The notes beneath the pieces were generated by a model. The model did no database searches. It was given only the letters and a program-made list of their open reading frames with translations, and was not told the DNA's origin. The translations under genes and the position numbers were made by a program. Of a DNA stretch of 64,000 nt, positions 58,546-64,000 are shown one piece after another (position 1 is the stretch's first letter; each line of letters starts with the position of its first letter). The stretch spans positions 1 to 64,000 of the forward strand of contig NZ_LMKN01000008.1 of assembly GCF_001421535.1 (NCBI RefSeq), given 5' to 3'. This stretch comes from Sphingomonas sp. Leaf20. GTDB lineage: Bacteria; Pseudomonadota; Alphaproteobacteria; Sphingomonadales; Sphingomonadaceae.

Positions 58546-60021
58546 TCAGTACAAGCCGGGGACCTCGCGTTGCGGGGTCGTGGGGCGGTCGGGGAGGAGA
58601 AGCGTGCGCGTCGGCAGATCCGTCGTCGGGGCGGGGGCGCTGCCGCGCGCCGACGCGGTGATCGCGGTGGCGGTGACCGGCAGGCAGCTGCGGCCCGCGA
58701 GGAAGTCGATCGCCTGCCGCGTCGAGGCCTCGCGCGGGTCGCCGAGCGGATAGCGGATATCGTCCTCGGCACGGCAGCTCGCCTCGACCGTGCCCGCAAG
58801 CCCGTCATAATAGGCGCCCTGACGCGCGGCGTTCTGCGTCGCGAGCGCGACCACGCGGAGACGGTCATCGCAGGCGGCGCGGTCGAGCCCGATCTGGCCG
58901 ACGGGCTTGCCATAGGTGTTGGTGCCGATCAGCCCGGCATTGCCGTGGAGATACGGGATCATCGCGTTGATGACGAGCTCGCTCGCGGATGCGGTGCCGC
59001 CCGTGCCGATGAACGCGATGCGCGTCGGCGCGATCGATTCGGGCTGCGGCGCGAAGAAGCGCGTCGTGTTGTTCGCGGACTTTTCGGTGCGGTAGGTCGT
59101 GTAGCTCGAGACTTCGGACGTCGCGCGGTTGCGGCCAAGCAGGTCGGTCATCAGCTCGGCGATCGAGATCAGCCCGCCGCCATTGTAGCGCAGGTCGATG
59201 ACGATATCGGTGACGTTCTGCGCGCGGAAACTGGCGAAGGCGGCGCGCAGCGCGGGGTCCGCGGTCGAGATGAACGTCCTGAGATTGAGATAGCCGTAGC
59301 TGCGACCGCCATCGGTGATGACCTTCGCACCATAGCGCGTCGAGACGGGCAGCAGCGCGAAATCGGTCTTGGCAAGCGTGACGGTGCGCGTCCCCTGCGC
59401 ATCGCTGATCTGCAGCACGCGGCTGGTGCCGACGCTGTTGGGCCCCAGCGCGGCCGAGACGCCCGCGCCACCTTCCGCGGCGAAGATCGCGCTGACGGTC
59501 CGCAGCGTGGCGGCGCTGGTTCCGATCGCGACGATCTCCGCGCCGCGATCGATCTGCGCCGCAAGCGCGGCACCGCCTTCGAACGATTCGATGATGAAGG
59601 CGCGGCGCGCGGTGCCGTCGATGCCGAGACGGAACCCGAAACCCGCATTTTCACCCGCCTGATAATAGGCGTCCTCGTCCCTGATCGACGTCAGATAGGT
59701 AAAATAGCGGTCGCGGCGCTGGCTGCGGGCGGTGGCGGTGAGCGCGTCGATATAGCCGTCGACGGTCGTATAGGGTGTCGGATCGAGACTGGCGGGGAGC
59801 GTCTCGGGGAACAGATACCATTCGCGCAGCTGCGCCGCGGCCCAGTCCTGTCGTTCGCGCAGGCTGCACCCCGTACTGGCCGTGGGTGTCGGGGTCGATC
59901 CCGCAGTCGCGCCCGTACCCGCCCCGGTGCCCGCCGGCGCGCTTGCGAGCATCGAATCCCCGCCGCACGACGCGAGCAGTGCCAACAGTGCCAGGCTGGC
60001 GCCGATCCGCCGATTACGCAT
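58546..60021 (-). CDS. S41-family (C-terminal processing) peptidase, lipoprotein
   Basis: A 491-residue exported protein. The ATG at 60021 has AGGGGA before it and gives a lipoprotein signal, LLALLASC, with acylated C19. A low-complexity linker (GTGAGTGATAGSTPTPTAS) follows. A PDZ-like segment (GFGFRLGIDG to IDRGAEIVAIG) precedes the peptidase core: IVIDLRYNGGGLISIAELM, the serine region IGTGGTASASELVIN and TYGKPVGQ with the lysine of the Ser/Lys dyad. Substrate unknown; probably a cell-surface or periplasmic protease. Confidence 0.88.
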   Translation of the reverse strand: MRNRRIGASLALLALLASCGGDSMLASAPAGTGAGTGATAGSTPTPTASTGCSLRERQDWAAAQLREWYLFPETLPASLDPTPYTTVDGYIDALTATARSQRRDRYFTYLTSIRDEDAYYQAGENAGFGFRLGIDGTARRAFIIESFEGGAALAAQIDRGAEIVAIGTSAATLRTVSAIFAAEGGAGVSAALGPNSVGTSRVLQISDAQGTRTVTLAKTDFALLPVSTRYGAKVITDGGRSYGYLNLRTFISTADPALRAAFASFRAQNVTDIVIDLRYNGGGLISIAELMTDLLGRNRATSEVSSYTTYRTEKSANNTTRFFAPQPESIAPTRIAFIGTGGTASASELVINAMIPYLHGNAGLIGTNTYGKPVGQIGLDRAACDDRLRVVALATQNAARQGAYYDGLAGTVEASCRAEDDIRYPLGDPREASTRQAIDFLAGRSCLPVTATAITASARGSAPAPTTDLPTRTLLLPDRPTTPQREVPGLY

Positions 60022-60183
60022 GTAGAGTTTCCCCTGTTCCTCACAACTTAGCGAGGACAAGCCATGCTGTCTGCGGGTAAATTGCATCCGCTGTGGTGGT
60101 CAAATCACGGGGTCGTCGGGGCTATTCGCGGGCGGCGGCGGCCGGCCATTGCGGGACGGTCCCGGCGCGCCTAGATTGTCGTC

Positions 60184-60411
60184 ATGAACACCTTCCTCGT
60201 CCTCCTCCTGATCGCGGCAATGATCGCGACCGTCGTGGCTCTGGTGCGGGGGGTGGTGACGTTCCTGCAGGACCAGTCCGCACAGGTGAAGGACGGTGGC
60301 CCGAGCGCTGCGTCGCTGAAATCGAACCGGATGATGCAACAGCGGATCTTCTTTCAGGCGATCGCGATCCTGATCGTCGTGCTGATCCTGTTCGCCGCCG
60401 GCCGGACCTGA
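60184..60411 (+). CDS. HIG1-like twin transmembrane small protein
   Basis: A 75-residue protein with two membrane helices (about 3-27 and 53-73) joined by a polar loop SAASLKSNRMMQQRIFFQ. That loop matches the (A/S)xxLxxxRMxxQ pattern of HIG1/Rcf-type proteins, which in mitochondria attach to respiratory supercomplexes. In alphaproteobacteria a role with cytochrome oxidase is suspected, not proven. The cobalamin adenosyltransferase follows after 17 bases. Confidence 0.83.
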   Translation: MNTFLVLLLIAAMIATVVALVRGVVTFLQDQSAQVKDGGPSAASLKSNRMMQQRIFFQAIAILIVVLILFAAGRT

Positions 60412-60428
60412 TTTCGGACGCGACGACG

Positions 60429-60995
60429 ATGGTGAAGCTGAACAGGATCTACACGCGGACCGGCGACGCGGGGAGCACCGGGCTGGTCGATGGGTCGCGC
60501 GTGTCTAAGGCGTGCCCGCGGATGCAGGCGATCGGCGACGTCGACGAGGCGAACAGCGCGATCGGCGTCGCCGCGGTGGCGCTGGGCGATCATCCGATCG
60601 CGGCGGCGCTCGAGCGGATCCAGAACGACCTGTTCGATCTCGGCGCGGACATCGCCACACCGGGCGACGATTTCGCGCCGTCCGAAATGACGCTGCGGAT
60701 CATCGGCACGCAGGTCGAGCGGCTGGAAAGCGAGATCGACGCGATGACCGCGCAGATGGCGCCGCTGACCAGCTTCATCCTGCCGGGCGGATCGCCGGGG
60801 GCTACGGCGCTGCATCTTGCGCGCGCGATCACGCGGCGGGCCGAGCGCGCGGTGGTCGCGGTCGACGACCCGATCAATCCAATGGCATTAGCGTATGTTA
60901 ATCGCCTGTCGGATTTCCTGTTCGTCGCCGCGCGTGCAGTGAACCAAAACGGCGCGAGCGACGTTCTGTGGAAACCGGGGGCAACGCGCGGATAG
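60429..60995 (+). CDS. Cob(I)alamin adenosyltransferase, PduO type
   Basis: A 188-residue enzyme that transfers adenosine from ATP to cob(I)alamin to make coenzyme B12. The ATP site is NRIYTRTGDAGSTGLVDGSRVSK at the N-terminus. IGDVDEANSAIGVAA, ILPGGSPGATALHLARAITRRAER and YVNRLSDFLFVAARAVN are the cobalamin- and trimer-forming parts with the conserved R and D. The ATG at 60429 gives the normal length. No riboswitch was recognised upstream; it appears co-transcribed with the HIG1 gene. Confidence 0.92.
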   Translation: MVKLNRIYTRTGDAGSTGLVDGSRVSKACPRMQAIGDVDEANSAIGVAAVALGDHPIAAALERIQNDLFDLGADIATPGDDFAPSEMTLRIIGTQVERLESEIDAMTAQMAPLTSFILPGGSPGATALHLARAITRRAERAVVAVDDPINPMALAYVNRLSDFLFVAARAVNQNGASDVLWKPGATRG

Positions 60996-61060
60996 CGCTC
61001 CGTATCGCTGCATCCTTTTACAGGGCCGTGCCGTGTGCACCGCTCGCGCGAGGACAGTCG

Positions 61061-62338
61061 ATGCCGAACCCCGTCCCCTCCCTCAATCCCGCAGATGCGC
61101 GCCAGACCGACGCGCTCGGCAAGCGATTCACGGCGGTTCGCGACCTGTCGCTCGCGCTCGCCGCGCCGCTGTCGGACGCGGATGCGACGGTGCAGTCGAT
61201 GCCCGACGCGTCGCCGACCAAATGGCATCTCGCGCATACGAGCTGGTTCTTCGAGACGTTCGTGCTGCGCGATCATGTCGCGGGGTACCGGTTGCACGAC
61301 GAGCGCTTCCCGTTCCTGTTCAACAGCTATTACGAGGCGGAAGGGCGGCGGCATGCGCGCGACCGGCGCGGGATGATCACGCGGCCGACGCTCGACGAGG
61401 TCCGCGCGTACCGTGCGCATGTCGATGCGGCGCTGATCGCGGCATTGCCCGATCTGCCCGAGGCGGCGCGCGAACTGGTGGCGCTGGGGTGCCATCACGA
61501 GGAGCAGCACCAGGAATTGCTGGTGACCGACATCCTCCATCTGTTTTCGGAAAATCCGCTCGAGCCCGCAGTCTGGACCGCGCCGCGCAAGGTACCGGTC
61601 GAGATGCCGGGCGCGATCGGCTGGATCGAACGCGACGCCGGGATCGCGCGGATGGGGCATGACGGTGAAGGTTTCGCGTTCGATTGCGAGACGCCGCGGC
61701 ACGATACGCTGCTGACGCGCCATGCGATCGCTGACCGGACGGTGACGAATGGCGAATGGGCGGCGTTCATCGCCGATGGCGGCTATAGCGAGCCGCGCCA
61801 CTGGCTCGCCGATGGCTGGGCCTGGGTGAAGGCGGAAGGCATTATCGCGCCGATGTACTGGGAAGAGCGCGACGGCAGCTGGACGCGGTTCGGGCTCGAC
61901 GGGCGGCGCGCGATCGATCCCGCCGCGCCGGTCACGCATGTCAGCTTCTACGAGGCCGACGCCTATGCCAGCTGGGCGGGCGTGCGGCTGCCGACCGAGG
62001 CCGAATGGGAGGCCGTCGCGGCGGACTATGCCGGCGATGGCGGCAACCAGATGGATGCGGCGGGCCCGGTCGAGCCGCGGCCGGCACGCGCCGGCGACCC
62101 CGCCTTTTTCGGCGACGTCTGGGAATGGACGGGGAGCGCCTATCGTCCCTATCCGGGCTTTCGCGCGGTAGAGGGTGCGGTCGGCGAGTATAATGGCAAG
62201 TTCATGAGCGGGCAGTTCGTGCTGCGCGGCGGGAGCTGCGCGACGCCGCGCGGCCATGCACGCGCGAGCTACCGCAATTTCTTCTACCCGCACCAGCGCT
62301 GGCAATTCACCGGCGTCCGGCTTGCCAAGGATATCTGA
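61061..62338 (+). CDS. egtB: Ergothioneine sulfoxide synthase EgtB
   Basis: A 425-residue non-haem iron enzyme that joins a thiol to hercynine with oxygen. The DinB-like N-terminal domain carries the iron ligands: H56 in KWHLAH, and H146 and H150 in the HxxxHxE motif HEEQHQE. The C-terminal formylglycine-generating-enzyme-like domain holds GVRLPTEAEWEAVA, GDVWEWTGSAY and VLRGGSCATPRGHAR. The GGSC form replaces the common GGSW. GAGGA precedes the ATG. egtD starts in its stop (TGATG). With only egtB and egtD here, cysteine rather than gamma-glutamylcysteine may be the thiol donor, or the missing genes lie elsewhere. Confidence 0.92.
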   Translation: MPNPVPSLNPADARQTDALGKRFTAVRDLSLALAAPLSDADATVQSMPDASPTKWHLAHTSWFFETFVLRDHVAGYRLHDERFPFLFNSYYEAEGRRHARDRRGMITRPTLDEVRAYRAHVDAALIAALPDLPEAARELVALGCHHEEQHQELLVTDILHLFSENPLEPAVWTAPRKVPVEMPGAIGWIERDAGIARMGHDGEGFAFDCETPRHDTLLTRHAIADRTVTNGEWAAFIADGGYSEPRHWLADGWAWVKAEGIIAPMYWEERDGSWTRFGLDGRRAIDPAAPVTHVSFYEADAYASWAGVRLPTEAEWEAVAADYAGDGGNQMDAAGPVEPRPARAGDPAFFGDVWEWTGSAYRPYPGFRAVEGAVGEYNGKFMSGQFVLRGGSCATPRGHARASYRNFFYPHQRWQFTGVRLAKDI

Positions 62339-63315
62339 TGTTGAAGCGTGAAATCGAAGACGGCGAGCAGAGCCTGGCCGATCCTGCGTTCCGGGCGGAC
62401 GTGCTCGACGGCTTTACGCGGCGGCCGCGCGCGATTCCGGCGCGCTGGTTCTACGACCGGCGCGGGTCCGAGCTGTTCGAGGCGATCACCGATCTGCCCG
62501 AATATTATCCGACGCGCACCGAGCGATCGATCCTCGAGACCGCGTGCCCCGAGGTCGCCCAGATTGCGGGCGCAGGGCGTGCGGTGGTCGAGTTCGGGTC
62601 GGGGTCGTCGACCAAGACGCCGATCCTGCTGAAGGCGGTGGCGCCGTCGGTCTATGTGCCGATCGATATCTCGGGTGATTTCCTGCGCGAATCGTCGCGC
62701 GTGCTCGCCGACCAGTTCCCCGAGCTGCTGGTCCTGCCGTTCGAGGCGGATTTCATGAGGCCGCTGGCACTGCCCAAGACGATCGCGGACACGCCCAAGC
62801 TCGGTTTCTTCCCGGGATCGACGATCGGCAACATGATCCCGCTGATGGCGGTCGACCTGCTGAAGGCAATGCGTGCGTCGCTCGGGATCGGCGCGATGCT
62901 GCTGATCGGGATGGACCGGATCAAGGATCCGGCGGTGCTGGTCCCGGCCTATGACGATGCGCAGGGCGTGACCGCGGCGTTCAACATGAACCTGCTCGAG
63001 CGGATCAACCGCGAGCTCGACGCCGACGTGCCGGTCGCGGCGTTCCGGCACAAGGCGGTGTGGAACGACGACCGCGCGCGGATCGAGATGCACCTCGAGG
63101 CACAGCGCGACGCGGCGTTCACGATCGAGGGGCGGCCGTTCGATATCGCGGCGGGCGAGACGATCCACACCGAGAACAGCCACAAATACGGGTCGCGCGA
63201 TGCGCGGATCCTGCTGCGGTCGGGCGGGTGGACGCCGATCCGCGAATGGACCGATCCGGCGGGGTTGTTCTCGCTGTACCTGGCGGAAGCGCAGGCGGAG
63301 CGGCCGGCGCCGTAA
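62338..63315 (+). CDS. egtD: L-histidine N-alpha-methyltransferase EgtD
   Basis: A 325-residue SAM-dependent enzyme that trimethylates histidine to hercynine, the first step of ergothioneine synthesis. RPRAIPARWFYDRRGSELFE and the glycine-rich SAM loop VVEFGSGSSTKTPILL are typical. Next come YVPIDISGDFLRESS and GFFPGSTIGNM. The C-terminus NSHKYGSRDARILLRSGGW contains the substrate-binding tyrosine/serine region. It is translationally coupled to egtB, giving a compact two-gene operon. A repeat follows its stop. Confidence 0.94.
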   Translation: MLKREIEDGEQSLADPAFRADVLDGFTRRPRAIPARWFYDRRGSELFEAITDLPEYYPTRTERSILETACPEVAQIAGAGRAVVEFGSGSSTKTPILLKAVAPSVYVPIDISGDFLRESSRVLADQFPELLVLPFEADFMRPLALPKTIADTPKLGFFPGSTIGNMIPLMAVDLLKAMRASLGIGAMLLIGMDRIKDPAVLVPAYDDAQGVTAAFNMNLLERINRELDADVPVAAFRHKAVWNDDRARIEMHLEAQRDAAFTIEGRPFDIAAGETIHTENSHKYGSRDARILLRSGGWTPIREWTDPAGLFSLYLAEAQAERPAP

Positions 63316-63338
63316 GTGCGGGAGGACACATGTTGTCC

Positions 63339-63422
63339 GTCACCCCAGCGAACGCTGGGGTATCGTTTCGCAGGGGCGACGGGGCTTGAGCCGCGGGAGG
63401 CCCCAGCTTTCGCTGGGGTGAC
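63339..63422. repeat. Inverted repeat, CCCCAGCGAACGCTGGGG family
   Basis: GTCACCCCAGCGAACGCTGGGG on the left and CCCCAGCTTTCGCTGGGGTGAC on the right, each a hairpin and complementary to the other. It lies between egtD and ppa and shares the two-hairpin design of the other families here but not their sequence. Confidence 0.7.
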
Positions 63423-63466
63423 GTACTTCAATGAAGGGGGCGCCGCGCGACGCCCCCGCTCTGTGA

Positions 63467-64000
63467 TCAGCGGCCTGCGGCGTCGTCCGCGTTCATCGGC
63501 TCGTCGCCCTGCTTCTTGGCCGCTTCGTAGCGCTCGATCGCCTCGATCGTGATGCGCTTGGCTTCCTCGGCATCGCCCCACTTGCCGACACGGACCCACT
63601 TCGTCTTCTCGAGGTCCTTATAGTGGGTGAAGAAATGCTCGATCTGCTCGAACACGATTTCGGGCATGTCGGCACGCTCGCCGATATTGGCGTAATACGG
63701 AAACACCGCGTCGACGGGGACGCAGACGAGCTTCTCGTCGCCACCGGCCTCGTCCTCGAGGTTGAGCACCGCGATCGGACGCGCGCGGACGACGCAGCCC
63801 GGGATGAACGGCGAGCGTGCGATCACGAGCGCGTCGAGCGGATCGCCATCGGGGCTGAGCGTGTGCGGCACGAAGCCGTAGTTCGCGGGATAGCGCATCG
63901 GCGTGTGCAGGATGCGGTCGACGAACAGCGCGCCCGACGCCTTGTCGAACTCGTACTTCACGGGCTCGCCGCCGGTCGGGACCTCGATGATGACGTTGAG
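63467..64000 (-). CDS. ppa: Inorganic pyrophosphatase (5' end cut by window)
   Basis: A family I soluble pyrophosphatase; 177 residues are visible and the open frame continues beyond the right edge (LNVIIEVPTGGEPVKYEFDK), so about 15 N-terminal residues are missing. The metal-binding signature is DGDPLDALV, preceded by YPANYGFVPHTLS. RPIAVLNLEDEAGGDEKLV and HFFTHYKDLEKTKWV follow, as in the E. coli enzyme. The C-terminus carries an extra KKQGDEPMNADDAAGR tail. Confidence 0.96.
   Translation of the reverse strand, partial: LNVIIEVPTGGEPVKYEFDKASGALFVDRILHTPMRYPANYGFVPHTLSPDGDPLDALVIARSPFIPGCVVRARPIAVLNLEDEAGGDEKLVCVPVDAVFPYYANIGERADMPEIVFEQIEHFFTHYKDLEKTKWVRVGKWGDAEEAKRITIEAIERYEAAKKQGDEPMNADDAAGR

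Noticed and set aside
60330..60428. Cobalamin riboswitch before the adenosyltransferase gene
   Set aside because: The region is mostly HIG1 coding sequence and no B12-box sequence was seen.
60590..62305. 571-codon frame antisense to the adenosyltransferase and egtB
   Set aside because: Covers two clear genes and has no domain signature.

Overview
The window is chromosomal DNA of a high-GC alphaproteobacterium, most likely Sphingomonas or a close relative. The evidence is a TonB-dependent receptor of the Xanthomonas/Caulobacter type beside glycoside hydrolases, an FzlA-like glutathione-transferase-fold protein, periplasmic glucan genes, an HIG1-type small membrane protein, and intergenic repeats built on inverted GGCGAAGG/CGAAAG cores. 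No plasmid, phage, CRISPR or intact insertion sequence was seen. The only trace of mobility is a weak, frameshifted recombinase-like relic beside the initiator tRNA.

Left part (about 0.8-17.3 kb): an arabinan/L-arabinose utilisation locus. It holds an outer-membrane TonB receptor, a periplasmic aldose 1-epimerase translationally tied to an L-arabinonate-type dehydratase, a FucP-type sugar symporter, a FadR-type GntR regulator, and a tight rightward operon. That operon runs alpha-ketoglutarate semialdehyde dehydrogenase, AraD1-type 2-keto-3-deoxy-L-arabinonate dehydratase, L-arabinose 1-dehydrogenase, GH51 arabinofuranosidase, GH43 endo-arabinanase, and a Tat-exported GH43 enzyme with an AbfB-like module. 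Together they would cut arabinan outside the cytoplasm, import arabinose and oxidise it without phosphorylation to alpha-ketoglutarate. A lactonase is the one step not seen. Three related sequences (TTGTCGGACAA and variants) lie in the three control regions and look like the operator of the local GntR protein.

Middle part (17.4-43.3 kb): mostly housekeeping. It contains tRNA-Leu, an NDUFA9-like protein, uppP, gltD-gltB, fzlA-csaA, pepN, an M28 peptidase, an SDR protein, an EamA exporter, threonine aldolase, a class A penicillin-binding protein and an FMN reductase. A complete RND multidrug pump (outer-membrane channel, permease, adaptor) follows, and faces a TetR regulator across a perfect 20-bp palindrome.

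Right part (43.4-64 kb): opgG-opgH for periplasmic glucans (with a promoter that predicts a leaderless mRNA), tRNA-Thr, aminopeptidase P, an S9 peptidase, a DedA protein with a thioesterase, ppc, an EF-hand lipoprotein, an HNH protein, gluQ, an S41 peptidase, an HIG1 protein, a cobalamin adenosyltransferase, the ergothioneine pair egtB-egtD, and an edge-truncated ppa.

The non-genic space is notable. It holds several families of short inverted repeats, one of which supplies the stop codon of gluQ, and a 155-bp nested inverted repeat directly in front of the DedA gene. All identifications come from reading the sequence; no database search was run.
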